Shown piece by piece: positions 1 through 9,564 of a DNA stretch of 64,000 bases (its first letter is position 1; every line of letters begins with the position of its first letter). Origin of the DNA: Novosphingobium piscinae (lineage in GTDB: Bacteria > Pseudomonadota > Alphaproteobacteria > Sphingomonadales > Sphingomonadaceae); assembly GCF_014230355.1 (NCBI RefSeq), contig NZ_JACLAX010000001.1, forward strand, positions 248,001-312,000, read 5' to 3'. Both the position numbers and the translations under genes were made by a program. The notes below the pieces were generated by a model. It was not told the DNA's origin. It saw nothing but the letters and a program-made list of their open reading frames with translations, and searched no databases.

Positions 1-195
1 GTCGATTCCGGGAACCATCGGGAACTTGCGCACGACCGGCGAGCTGCCGGTGATGGCGAGGCCGTCCTTGAAGTTGAGGGTCGAGAAGGCGACGTCGATC
101 GTGACATCGCCCTCGGGCAGCTGGTTCTCGTCAACCTCGGTCAGGCCGACGGTCTGGCCGGCGTCGGTCTTGTCGATCAGGATGGCTTTGAACAT
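1..195 (-). CDS. Partial MDR quinone oxidoreductase, YhdH/AcuI type (N-terminus only)
   Basis: The 65 visible codons run off the left edge of the window. They begin MFKAILIDK and contain [13 protein letters not shown] and FPMVPGID, the start of the GroES-like fold of the YhdH/AcuI branch of medium-chain reductases. Members include acrylyl-CoA reductase, an NADPH-dependent cytosolic enzyme that saturates short enoyl-CoA esters. The nucleotide-binding domain lies outside the window, so the substrate cannot be judged. The gene starts 11 bases after the stop of the TetR gene on the same strand, which suggests one transcript with the regulator first. Family assignment is fairly secure; the exact function is inference. 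Confidence 0.8.
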   Translation of the reverse strand, partial: MFKAILIDKTDAGQTVGLTEVDENQLPEGDVTIDVAFSTLNFKDGLAITGSSPVVRKFPMVPGID

Positions 196-206
196 GGTCG
201 AACCTT

Positions 207-887
207 TCAGGCAGTAGGGCGGGAATCCCCGTCGGCGGGGAGTGCGGCGGCGCGCAGCACCGCCGGGGATACCTTGTCGGTGCGGATCGTGCCGCGGAGC
301 GAGAGCCGCAGCATCTCGCGGGCGAAGCGCTCGGCCTGGGCCTCCTGCTCGGTGCCGCAGTCGGAATGGGCGTGGGCCCAGACCGGCCAGAGGAAATGCG
401 CCGCCAGTGTGATGATCGAGAAGACCTCGACGTCGATTCCCGGCTCGGCCAGCTCGGTGGCGGCGAAGCGGGCGATCGAGCCGGCATATTCGCGCCAGAA
501 GATGTCGCTCGAGGGATCGCTCGAGGCGAGGATCTGCAGCAGCCAGACCCGGCAGAGCTCGGGGTTGCGCATCGCGAAGAGCGCGAGGTCGCGGGTCACC
601 GCGAACATGTCGACCTGCTCGACCACCCGGTCGGTGGCGGCCTCGGGATCGCCCAGCACGGCGCGATAGAGCTTGTCGGAGACGTAGGCCACGGTCTCAT
701 CGATCAGCCGCTCGCGGGTCTCGAAGTGCTGGTAGGCGGTGCCGCGATTGACCCCGGCCAACAGCGCCACTTCTGACAGGCTGATCCCGTAGGGCCCGTC
801 CTTGGCGAGCAGCTTGCAGGCCGCCTCGAGGATGACGACGCGCGTCGCCTCGGGATCGCGCGGGCGCCGGGCTCTGGCCTGTTTCAT
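207..887 (-). CDS. TetR/AcrR family transcriptional regulator
   Basis: A protein of 226 residues. The N-terminal region (about residues 15-62) is a TetR helix-turn-helix: [14 protein letters not shown], then [21 protein letters not shown], the usual recognition-helix pattern. The C-terminal ligand domain is helical and not matched to a named subfamily. It is followed 11 bases later by the AcuI-like gene and is divergent from the aldehyde dehydrogenase gene at 1169, so it probably represses one or both. A short inverted repeat (CACCT, 7 bases, AGGTG) just upstream at 913-929 could be its operator. The inducer is unknown; an acyl-CoA or an aromatic compound would be typical of the surroundings. 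Confidence 0.9.
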   Translation of the reverse strand: MKQARARRPRDPEATRVVILEAACKLLAKDGPYGISLSEVALLAGVNRGTAYQHFETRERLIDETVAYVSDKLYRAVLGDPEAATDRVVEQVDMFAVTRDLALFAMRNPELCRVWLLQILASSDPSSDIFWREYAGSIARFAATELAEPGIDVEVFSIITLAAHFLWPVWAHAHSDCGTEQEAQAERFAREMLRLSLRGTIRTDKVSPAVLRAAALPADGDSRPTA

Positions 888-1168
888 CTCACTCCCCCGG
901 TTCTGCGCACTGCACCTGCGATGAAGGTGATAAGAGGCCCCGCCCCCCCGCTGTCAACGTCGCGGCCGATGCAGGTTGGTTTCATCGCCCACGCGTCATC
1001 CGCGCCGGGCGCGATCATGGCACGGCGCCGGGAGCTGCGCAGAGGCTCCATCGTCGGAGCGAAGACTGGTCGCGCCTCGGACAGGGCCGGCGATAAACAT
1101 GTGCGCCGCCGTCGCGGTTGATCTAGCGAGCGGACACTGCCAGCCAGGAACCAGGAAGGACCCGACCG
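888..1168. promoter_or_regulatory. Divergent intergenic region between tetR and aldehyde dehydrogenase
   Basis: This is a 281-base gap between two divergently transcribed genes. It carries a 5-base inverted repeat, CACCT/AGGTG with a 7-base spacer at 913-929, about 25 bases upstream of the tetR start codon, and a purine-rich ribosome-binding segment (AGGAAGGA, near 1150) before the dehydrogenase ATG. No convincing open reading frame fills it; the short frames through it are continuations of antisense shadows. Promoter function is inferred from gene orientation. Confidence 0.4.
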
Positions 1169-2605
<1,437 letters not shown>

Positions 2606-2624
2606 CCGCCACCGCGCCGCCGGC

Positions 2625-3422
2625 CTACGTCAGCAGATCGCGAGTCTGCGGTTCGAGCGAGCGGGTCATGATCTCGACCGCCTTGCGCCGCGGCATGGCG
2701 CGCATCGCCTGAAAGCTGGGCAGATGCTCGGGCGGGACAAGCACTGGCCCCTCACCGAGATTGGCGAGCGCGAAGTCCACGACCGTCTCCGGTTCGGCTG
2801 CGGGAACTCCGGTGTTCTCATGCAGTTCGGTCCGTTCCAGCGCCGGTGTGCGGGTGCGGCCGATCATCAGCGCCGCCACGTCGATGCCGTGCGGGCTCAG
2901 TTCGGCCCAGAGCCCCTCGGCGAAGGTCTGGGTATAGCTTTTCGCTGCCCCATAAACGGTCAGGTTCTTGCAGCCGGCGATCGCCCCGAGCGAGCCGACC
3001 AGCACGATCGCGCCGCGGCCGCGCGCGATCATGCCGCGGGCGTAGTGCTGCGCCAGCAGGGTCTGGACGAAAACGTTGAGGCGGATGTTGGCCAGTGCCG
3101 CGGCGGGGTCCTGATCGACCAGCGCCACCGGTCCGCCGGCCGAGCCGGCGTTGCAGACCAGCATGCCGACCGCCAGGCCGGCGGTGGCCGCGATGACGGC
3201 GTCCGATGCCTCCGCCGCGGACAGGTCAAGCGCGAGCGTGCGCACCTCGACCCCGTGTGCGGCGCGCAGCGCAGCCGCCGCCGTCTCGAGCCGCGCTGCG
3301 GTGCGGGCGACGAGAACCAGGTTGACCCTGGCCCCCGCGAGCCGGTCCGCGAAAACCGCGCCGACCCCTTCAGACCCGCCCGCGATGACCGCCCATGGGC
3401 CGCAACGTTCCGCCAGGGTCAT
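2625..3422 (-). CDS. Short-chain dehydrogenase/reductase (SDR)
   Basis: A 265-residue Rossmann-fold oxidoreductase. The cofactor motif near the N-terminus is GGSEGVG, a variant of TGxxxGIG. CNAGSAG marks the NAG motif and YGAAKS (YxxxK) the catalytic pair, with a serine in LVGSLG about a dozen residues before it. It is an NAD(P)-dependent ketone/alcohol oxidoreductase of unknown substrate. The start codon overlaps the stop of the upstream VOC gene by 3 bases (4-base ATGA arrangement), so the two are translationally coupled. It converges on the aldehyde dehydrogenase at 2605. Confidence 0.88.
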   Translation of the reverse strand: MTLAERCGPWAVIAGGSEGVGAVFADRLAGARVNLVLVARTAARLETAAAALRAAHGVEVRTLALDLSAAEASDAVIAATAGLAVGMLVCNAGSAGGPVALVDQDPAAALANIRLNVFVQTLLAQHYARGMIARGRGAIVLVGSLGAIAGCKNLTVYGAAKSYTQTFAEGLWAELSPHGIDVAALMIGRTRTPALERTELHENTGVPAAEPETVVDFALANLGEGPVLVPPEHLPSFQAMRAMPRRKAVEIMTRSLEPQTRDLLT

Positions 3423-3886
3423 GCCGGCAGCCCCCCGATCTGGCGCCAGCGCTCGTCGGTCATCCAGACATATTCGAGATAGTGGCCGAACGCAGGCCGG
3501 GCATCGATGTAGAGGAATTTCAGCGCATCCCCCTCGATCGCCCGCTCGATCACGACCGGCAGATCCTGCCGCGCCAGCGCGCTGCGGAACGTGTCCCAGT
3601 CATCCACCCGCATGGCGACGTGGTGATGGCGCATCGGTTCGTCTCCGGCCGCGCCATAGAGTCCGGTCTCGTCAAGGATCGGCTGGATCAACTCGAACTG
3701 CATGTTGCCCTGCCAGACGAAGGCGAGCTTCGTGACCTGGCGTTTCGGCCCGGTCGGCGTGTCGGGCGACTGGTCGGCTTCGAACGGCCCGACCACGCGG
3801 ACATCGCCGCGCTTGCGGAACTCGGCCACCGCGGCATCGACGTCGCGGCAGATGTAGCCGTTCTGGAATAGTGTTCCGGTAATCAT
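3419..3886 (-). CDS. VOC (glyoxalase/dioxygenase-fold) family protein
   Basis: Starting at the ATG at 3886 (MITGTLFQNGY) gives 155 residues; the frame stays open further upstream, but that part looks non-coding. The fold is a paired beta-alpha-beta-beta-beta module as in glyoxalase I and extradiol dioxygenases: FQNGYICRDVDAAVAEF opens the first module, FELIQP carries a possible metal-binding glutamate, MRHHHVAMRVDD opens the second module with a histidine cluster, and GHYLEYVW gives a second glutamate. It could be a lactoylglutathione-lyase-like enzyme or an epimerase/isomerase. It is coupled to the downstream SDR by a 4-base overlap, suggesting a shared substrate pathway. Confidence 0.82.
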   Translation of the reverse strand: MITGTLFQNGYICRDVDAAVAEFRKRGDVRVVGPFEADQSPDTPTGPKRQVTKLAFVWQGNMQFELIQPILDETGLYGAAGDEPMRHHHVAMRVDDWDTFRSALARQDLPVVIERAIEGDALKFLYIDARPAFGHYLEYVWMTDERWRQIGGLPA

Positions 3887-4033
3887 GTCCGTTCTCCCGG
3901 GGCCGAGGCTAACAGCCCTGGCGCGGCCCTGTCTGCCCGGGCGCAGCCAATCATCGCCGACACGATCCACAACGGGCTGGCGCCCCCGCCCTCCGATGGG
4001 CCACCATTGGGGCAATCACGAAGGAGGATGACA

Positions 4034-4858
4034 ATGGCGCGGGGACTGTTCGACTGTTCGGGCAAGGTGACGCTGGTGACCGGCGGCAACGGCGGCATCG
4101 GGCTGGGCTTCGCGCGCGGCGTGGCCAAGATGGGCGGCGATATCGCGATCTGGGCGCGCAACGCCGAAAAGAACGCCGAAGCCGCGGCCGAGCTCAAGGC
4201 GGCCGGGGCAGGCCGGGTGATCGCCTACCAGGTCGATGCCTCCTCCGAGGAGGCGATCGTTGCCGGCTACGAGCAGCTGCTCGCCGATTTCGGCCGGGTT
4301 GACTGCGTCTTCGCCAACTCGGGCCGCGCGTCGCGCTCGCGCTCGGTGCTGACCCTTGACGCTGCCGAGTGGCACGACCTGCTGGCGGTCAACCTGCATG
4401 GCGCCTTCTTCACCCTGCGCGAAGGGGCCAAGGCGATGGTCGCCCGAGCCGAAGCGGGCGAGCCGGGCGGCAGCCTGGTCTATTGCGGCAGCCTTTCGAT
4501 GGTCCACGGGATCGCCGGGATCAACAACTACGCCGCCTCCAAGGGCGGCATGGGCGCGGTGATCCGCGGTATGGCGGCCGAGCTCGGCAAGTACCAGATC
4601 CGCGCCAACACGATCGCGCCGGGCTACATCAAGACCGGGATCGGTGCCGACCAGGGCATGAGCGAGGAGATGAAGGCGCGAATGGCCCAAGTCGACGCGC
4701 ATTTCTCGGCCAAGACCCCGATTCACCGCGCCGGCACGATCGCGGATTTCGAGGGCATCGGCGCCTACCTCTGCTCCGATGCCTCGTCGTTCCATTCGGG
4801 CGACACGATCTTCATCGACGGGGCCAGCCACATCCACGCGCCCTACGCGTTCAACTGA
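4034..4858 (+). CDS. Short-chain dehydrogenase/reductase (SDR)
   Basis: I chose the ATG at 4034 because a strong AAGGAGG at 4021-4027 sits 6 bases upstream; the in-frame ATG at 4028 abuts the ribosome-binding site. The 274-residue product has the cofactor loop TGGNGGIG, the Asp adjacent to the adenine pocket (YQVDAS), a serine in CGSLSM and the YAASK catalytic pair. The C-terminal FIDGASHIH segment is typical of classical SDRs. It is an NAD(P)-dependent alcohol/ketone oxidoreductase. Twelve bases separate it from the downstream alcohol dehydrogenase, so the two genes and the MBL-fold gene form one operon. Confidence 0.9.
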   Translation: MARGLFDCSGKVTLVTGGNGGIGLGFARGVAKMGGDIAIWARNAEKNAEAAAELKAAGAGRVIAYQVDASSEEAIVAGYEQLLADFGRVDCVFANSGRASRSRSVLTLDAAEWHDLLAVNLHGAFFTLREGAKAMVARAEAGEPGGSLVYCGSLSMVHGIAGINNYAASKGGMGAVIRGMAAELGKYQIRANTIAPGYIKTGIGADQGMSEEMKARMAQVDAHFSAKTPIHRAGTIADFEGIGAYLCSDASSFHSGDTIFIDGASHIHAPYAFN

Positions 4859-4870
4859 GGACCGGCCACC

Positions 4871-5878
4871 ATGGGACACCTGCTGACCATCCACGACGTC
4901 AACGACGTCCGGCTCGATCCCTATACCCGTCCCCCGGCGGGTCCGGCGGATGTGGTGGTGAAGATGAAGGCCTGCGGGATCTGCGGCAGCGACCTGTCCT
5001 ACATCAAGCATGGCGGCATTCCCCAACCGGGCACGCTGACCGCATTGGGTCATGAGGGTGCCGGCGAGATCCTTCATGTCGGCGAACAGGTCAGCGGGCT
5101 GGCGGTGGGCCAGGCGGTTATCGTCAATCCGATGAACACCCCGAGTTACATCGGCAGCGGTGGCCCGGAAGGAGCCTTCACCGAGGAACTGCTGGTGCGC
5201 GAGGCCCGGCTCGGGGATTCGATCCTGCCGATTCCGGAGGGGGTCAGCTATGATGTCGCGGCCATGTGCGAGCCGCTCGCCGTGGCGCTGCACGGGGTCA
5301 ACCGCGCGGGCGTCGAGGCCGGGGACAAGCTGGTCGTGTTCGGTTGTGGGCCGATCGGGCTGGGCATGGTGCTGTGGGCGATCGATCGTGGCTGTGATGT
5401 CCTTGCGCTTGACCTGGCCGAGGACCGGCTCGATCGGGCCCGCGCACTGGGCGCGCGCACCATCAATCCTGGGCGCGAGGATGTCGCTGAGCGGGTCAAG
5501 GCCCTGCACGGCACCACCACGTGTTTCGGCCGCGAGAAGGCAGCGACCGACGCCTACATCGATGCTGCCGGCGCCCCGCCGATCCTCGCTCAGGTGGTGG
5601 GGTTGGCCAAGCGCCACGCCCGCCACGTCATCACTGCGGCCTATTTGAAGCCGATCGAGTTACCTGCGGGCCCGATGCTGACCACCGAAATGACCATAAC
5701 CACCGCGGTCGGCTATCCCGATGAGTTCCCCGCAGTCGTCGCCGCGATGTCGCGACTGCAGGACAAGATCGCTACGCTGATCAGCCACCGCCTGCCGTTC
5801 GACCGCGTGCTCGAGGGCCTGGCGATTGCGGCCACGCCCGAATCGGCCAAGGTCATGATCACTTTCGAGGAGCAATGA
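4871..5878 (+). CDS. Medium-chain (zinc-type) alcohol dehydrogenase lacking the structural zinc lobe
   Basis: This 335-residue MDR oxidoreductase has the catalytic zinc ligands Cys38 in CGICGSD and His-Glu in GHEGAGE, and a Rossmann motif around VFGCGPIGLGMV. The stretch after GQAVIVNP, where classical alcohol dehydrogenases carry four cysteines for a structural zinc, has none (NTPSYIGSGGPEGAF). The enzyme therefore probably binds only the catalytic zinc, as sorbitol/threonine-dehydrogenase relatives may do. It lies between an SDR and an MBL-fold hydrolase; its stop codon overlaps the next start by 4 bases. The substrate alcohol is unknown. Confidence 0.9.
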   Translation: MGHLLTIHDVNDVRLDPYTRPPAGPADVVVKMKACGICGSDLSYIKHGGIPQPGTLTALGHEGAGEILHVGEQVSGLAVGQAVIVNPMNTPSYIGSGGPEGAFTEELLVREARLGDSILPIPEGVSYDVAAMCEPLAVALHGVNRAGVEAGDKLVVFGCGPIGLGMVLWAIDRGCDVLALDLAEDRLDRARALGARTINPGREDVAERVKALHGTTTCFGREKAATDAYIDAAGAPPILAQVVGLAKRHARHVITAAYLKPIELPAGPMLTTEMTITTAVGYPDEFPAVVAAMSRLQDKIATLISHRLPFDRVLEGLAIAATPESAKVMITFEEQ

Positions 5879-7140
5879 CCATGCCAGCCGACACCGCAGG
5901 ATCCGCGCCGGCCCCCGCTCTTGCCGGTCTGGTCCGTTCCGGCGATGCCCAGGCGGCCGCGATCGCGGTGACCGACTTCGTGTACCAGGTTAACGACATC
6001 TCGAACCTTTACCTGGTTACCACCGACGACGGCGACGTGCTGGTCAACACCGGTTTCATGGACAATGCCGAGCGCAACGTCGCGCTGCTGGCGCCGCACC
6101 GCACCGGGCCGCTGCGGACGATCGTGCTGACCCAGAGCCATGCCGACCATTTCGGGGGCCTCGACGCCTTTCGCGAAAGCGGCACCGAGGTGATCGGCGG
6201 TCCCGGATTTGACGAGGCCTGGGCCGACATGAAGCGGCTCCAGCCCTTTTTCGGCCCGCGCAGCGCCAAGCTGTGGGCCAGCACATTGCGGCGGGGCGGC
6301 ACCCCCAAGCCGCCGCCCGAGGTCAAGCCCGACCGGCTGGTTGACCGGGTGCACGCCTTCACCATTGGCGGGCGTGCCTTCGAGCTGATCCACGCGCCGG
6401 AAGGCGAGACAGTCGACAACCTGATCGTGTGGCTGCCGCATGATCGCATTGCCTTCACCGGCAACCTGGTCGGCCCGGTCTGGCTATCGATGCCGTTCTT
6501 TTGCACCCTGCGCGGGGACAAGCCGCGCGCGGTGTGGAATACGCTCAAGTCGCTGCGCAAGCTGCGCGACCTTGCACCCGAGATCGTCATCACCGGCCAC
6601 GGCGAGCCGATCCGCGGCGCGGACCGGATCGCGGCCGACATCGACCGGATGATCGGGGCGATCGAATGGGTGCGCGACTTCACGCTCGACGGGATGAACG
6701 CGGGCAAGACCGTGCACCAGCTGATGGCCGAGGTGGCCCTGCCCGCGCACCTGACCATCGGCGAGTTCCACGGCAAGGTCAGCTGGGCGGTCAAGACGAT
6801 CTGGGATGAGTATGCCGGCTGGTTCCATTACGAGGACGGCACCACCGCGCTTTACCACGTGCCGCGCTCGGCGGTGCATGGCGATCTGGTCGCTCTGGCC
6901 GGGGCCGATGCCCTTGCCGCCCGCGCGCGCGACCATCTCGCCGCGGGCCGTCCGCTCGAGGGCATCCATCTCAGCGATATCGTGCTGGGGGTCGAGCCTG
7001 CGCACCGCGGTGCGCTCGAAGCGAAGCGCGATGCCCATCAGGCGCTGCTGGCAGCCGCCACCGCCGGCAACCTGTCGGAGACGATGTGGCTGCGCTCCGA
7101 GATCGCCGACGCCGAACGCCGGCTCGAGGCGCTCGGCTGA
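5875..7140 (+). CDS. MBL-fold metallohydrolase, alkylsulfatase-like, with a substituted first metal ligand
   Basis: A 421-residue protein with an N-terminal metallo-beta-lactamase fold (about residues 35-270). The metal motif normally written HxHxDH reads QSHADH here (residues 87-92), so the first zinc ligand is glutamine. Later ligand regions are LIHAPEGETVDN and ITGHGEPI. The C-terminal part (about 290-420) is helical and resembles the dimerisation and SCP-like parts of linear alkylsulfatase relatives. The start codon lies in an ATGA overlap with the dehydrogenase stop. No signal peptide is evident. It is probably a hydrolase of an ester, lactone or sulfate ester in the island; the reaction is not determined. 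Confidence 0.8.
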   Translation: MTMPADTAGSAPAPALAGLVRSGDAQAAAIAVTDFVYQVNDISNLYLVTTDDGDVLVNTGFMDNAERNVALLAPHRTGPLRTIVLTQSHADHFGGLDAFRESGTEVIGGPGFDEAWADMKRLQPFFGPRSAKLWASTLRRGGTPKPPPEVKPDRLVDRVHAFTIGGRAFELIHAPEGETVDNLIVWLPHDRIAFTGNLVGPVWLSMPFFCTLRGDKPRAVWNTLKSLRKLRDLAPEIVITGHGEPIRGADRIAADIDRMIGAIEWVRDFTLDGMNAGKTVHQLMAEVALPAHLTIGEFHGKVSWAVKTIWDEYAGWFHYEDGTTALYHVPRSAVHGDLVALAGADALAARARDHLAAGRPLEGIHLSDIVLGVEPAHRGALEAKRDAHQALLAAATAGNLSETMWLRSEIADAERRLEALG

Positions 7141-7152
7141 GCCGCCCGCGGC

Positions 7153-7806
7153 TTAGCCGGCAATCGCGCGGCGGGTGAACTCCCAGACTTCGGCGGCCAG
7201 CCGTTCCCGGTGCGCGCCGCTGGCCGGCGCATCGCCGCGGCCGAGCAGTTCGGCATGCACCGTGGTTGAAACGAGGTTGTAGACCAGTACGGCCAGCTGG
7301 CGGGCATCGCCCGCTCGCACCTCGCCCGCGGCCATGCCGCTCGCCAGCTCGCACTCGATCAGACGGACCAGCGGTTCGATCGCGCGCTGCAGTTCCTGCG
7401 GACGGGTCTCAGCCAGCCGCAGGTGCTCGCGCGAGAGCGCGGCGGCCCGGCGCCCGGTTCCTGTCTGGCCGGCCTCTCCCACCTGCGGCCGGTCCCGCAC
7501 GGCATCACCGATCACGATCCCGCACACGATCAGCCGCAGCCGTGCGAGCGGGCTGGCCAGGCCGGCGCCCTGGGCCTTGAACTGGGCGGCGGCCTCGCGC
7601 AGCGTCCTTTCGAACACGGCGAGCACGAGATCGTCCTTGCCATGGAAGCGGTCATAGAAGGCCCGCCGTGCCAGCCCGGTGCGGGCGAGCACGGCGCGGA
7701 TCGTCAGTCCTTCGAGGCCAACCTCCTCGAGCAGCTGCTCGGCCGTCTCCACGATCGCGTCGCCGCGATCGTCGTGCCCTTCCGCCGCTGCTGCCGTGTC
7801 TGCCAT
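7153..7806 (-). CDS. TetR/AcrR family transcriptional regulator
   Basis: Start chosen at the ATG at 7806 (MADTAAAAEGH), giving 217 residues; an extended frame upstream would run through the operator-like palindrome. The DNA-binding domain is clear: AIVETAEQLLEEVGLEGLTI followed by VLARTGLARRAFYDRFHGKDDL. The rest is a helical ligand-binding domain. The gene converges on the MBL-fold gene and diverges from the ferredoxin-P450 genes. The 17-base palindrome at 7869-7885 lies between this start and the ferredoxin start, so autoregulation plus control of the P450 operon is the simplest reading. Confidence 0.9.
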   Translation of the reverse strand: MADTAAAAEGHDDRGDAIVETAEQLLEEVGLEGLTIRAVLARTGLARRAFYDRFHGKDDLVLAVFERTLREAAAQFKAQGAGLASPLARLRLIVCGIVIGDAVRDRPQVGEAGQTGTGRRAAALSREHLRLAETRPQELQRAIEPLVRLIECELASGMAAGEVRAGDARQLAVLVYNLVSTTVHAELLGRGDAPASGAHRERLAAEVWEFTRRAIAG

Positions 7807-7868
7807 GCCGCCGTCCCTACCCCTCTTTCCGCTTCCCTTAGGGCGATAACGCGCTATACCGGTCAAGT

Positions 7869-7885
7869 CGAGAACACTGTTCTCG
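7869..7885. promoter_or_regulatory. Palindromic operator candidate between tetR and ferredoxin-P450 genes
   Basis: The sequence CGAGAACA-C-TGTTCTCG is a perfect inverted repeat with 8-base arms around one central base. It sits 63 bases upstream of the tetR start and 25 bases upstream of the ferredoxin start. TetR-family operators are commonly palindromes of about this size in divergent promoters. The assignment to the adjacent TetR protein is inference from position. Confidence 0.65.
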
Positions 7886-7909
7886 CAGCATCGGATCGGA
7901 GAGAATGCC

Positions 7910-8236
7910 ATGGGCAAGGTGACCTATGTTGGCGTTGACGGGAGCCGCACCACCGTGGAGGTGGCCGAAGGTGAAAACGTCATGCGCGGCGCGTTATACA
8001 ACGCGATCGACGGGATCATCGGCGAATGCGGCGGCGGGCTCGCCTGTGCGACCTGCCATTGCTACGTCGACGACAGTTGGGCCGACCGGGTCGGCACCCC
8101 TGCCAGCCGCGAGGAGGACGAACTGCTCGCGGCGGCCTCGGCCCCGCGCCGGGCGACCAGCCGCCTGTCCTGCCAGATCGTGATGGACCCCGCGATCGAC
8201 GGCCTGATCGTCCACCTCCCCGAAACCCAGTACTGA
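7910..8236 (+). CDS. Putidaredoxin/adrenodoxin-type [2Fe-2S] ferredoxin
   Basis: The 108 residues include the four cluster cysteines in the vertebrate-type pattern: Cys40, Cys46, Cys49 (GECGGGLACATCH) and Cys88 (RLSCQI). Such ferredoxins pass single electrons from an NAD(P)H reductase to class I bacterial cytochromes P450 or to ring hydroxylases. The P450 gene follows 15 bases downstream, so it is very probably the redox partner. No ferredoxin reductase gene is present in the window. Expression is probably controlled from the palindrome just upstream. Confidence 0.95.
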   Translation: MGKVTYVGVDGSRTTVEVAEGENVMRGALYNAIDGIIGECGGGLACATCHCYVDDSWADRVGTPASREEDELLAAASAPRRATSRLSCQIVMDPAIDGLIVHLPETQY

Positions 8237-8251
8237 GCGGAGCCCAGCACC

Positions 8252-9499
8252 ATGGCGATTGACGTCCTCAACCCCACTCCGCCCGACTTCAAGCGCGTTG
8301 CCGGACGCGACCAGGTCCCGCCCCATGTGCCGGAGGAGCTGATCCATTCGGCCGGGATCACGTTCGGGCCCGAGTTTCTCGCCGCCCCCCACGCCTATAT
8401 GGCGGCGATGCACCAGAAGTTCCCGCCGCTCTACTACGACGTCAGCCCTTTCGGGAACGCCTGGCTCGCGATCAAGCACGAGGATGCGCTGAAGGTCCTG
8501 CGCAATCCCGAGGTCTTCTCAAACGAAGGCGCGACGCCCTTCCCGCGCGACCCGGATGATTACTTCTATTTCATCCCGCAGGAAATCGACCCGCCACAGC
8601 ATCGCAAGTACCGCAACATCGTCGATCCGATGTTCTCGCCGCAGGGCGTGCTCAAGCTCGAGGCGACCATGCGCGAGCTGGCCAACGAGTTGATCGACGA
8701 GATCATCGCGAATGGCCAGTGCGAGTTCACCACGGCCTTTGGCCGCCCCTTCCCCGTCACCATCTTCCTGCGCCTGATGGGCCTGCCGGTGGAGATGACC
8801 GACACCTTCGTCGATTGGGCGGTCTCGCTGTTGCACAGCAACGACCGCGCGATCATGGCCGAGACGATGACCAAGATCTCGGCCTATCTTAAGGCGGCGA
8901 TCGAGGAGAAGAAGCGCCAGCCCGACGATGGCGTGGTCAGCCGGATCGTCCATGCCCAGATCGACGGCCGGCCGATGCACGACAAGGAGATCTTCGGCTT
9001 CGTCATCTTCCTGTTCATCGGCGGGCTCGACACGGTCTTCGCCACCCTCAACAACATCTGGCTGTGGCTGGCCAACAACCCCGACCGGCGCCGCGAGATG
9101 ATTGCCGATCCGGGCAACATCAACGCCCAGGTGGAGGAGTTGCTGCGGGTCCATTCGGTCACGTTCTCGGGCCGGACGATCGTCAAGGACCACGAGATGC
9201 GCGGCGTGCAGCTGAAGGCCGGCGACAAGATCACCTGCATCCTGCCGGCCTGCAACTTCGATCCCGAGGTGTTCCCGAACCCGACCGTGGTGGATTTCCA
9301 TCGCCCGCGGCAGATCGTGCTGGCCTTCACCGTGGGCGTGCACAGCTGCATGGGCGCGCATCTGGCGCGGCTCGAGACCAAGGTGGCCATCCAGGAATGG
9401 CTCAAGCGCATTCCCGATTTCGCGGTCAAGCCGGGGACGCAGATCGTCTACCGCCCGGGCGGCGTGGTCGGTCCGCACCACCTGCCGCTGGTGTGGTGA
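8252..9499 (+). CDS. Cytochrome P450 monooxygenase
   Basis: This 415-residue soluble class I P450 has the I-helix oxygen-activation motif GGLDT, the K-helix ExxR motif in EELLR, and the haem-binding loop FTVGVHSCMGAHLAR with Cys366 as thiolate ligand. The loop has FTVGVHSC where the consensus is FGxGxHxC, so the usual glycine after Phe is Thr. There is no membrane anchor. It inserts oxygen into a C-H bond of a hydrophobic substrate using electrons from the ferredoxin encoded just upstream. Neighbours suggest it starts the catabolism of the island's substrate. I cannot assign a CYP family. Confidence 0.95.
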   Translation: MAIDVLNPTPPDFKRVAGRDQVPPHVPEELIHSAGITFGPEFLAAPHAYMAAMHQKFPPLYYDVSPFGNAWLAIKHEDALKVLRNPEVFSNEGATPFPRDPDDYFYFIPQEIDPPQHRKYRNIVDPMFSPQGVLKLEATMRELANELIDEIIANGQCEFTTAFGRPFPVTIFLRLMGLPVEMTDTFVDWAVSLLHSNDRAIMAETMTKISAYLKAAIEEKKRQPDDGVVSRIVHAQIDGRPMHDKEIFGFVIFLFIGGLDTVFATLNNIWLWLANNPDRRREMIADPGNINAQVEELLRVHSVTFSGRTIVKDHEMRGVQLKAGDKITCILPACNFDPEVFPNPTVVDFHRPRQIVLAFTVGVHSCMGAHLARLETKVAIQEWLKRIPDFAVKPGTQIVYRPGGVVGPHHLPLVW

Positions 9500-9564
9500 C
9501 GCCACGGCGATGAGTGGCCGGCGCCGATTGCACGGCGCCGGGCCATGCCATAGCCATCCACGTC

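Noticed and set aside
7140..7153. Short GC hairpin AGCCGC/GCGGCT between convergent genes as terminator
   Set aside because: The two-base loop cannot close and no U-tract follows.
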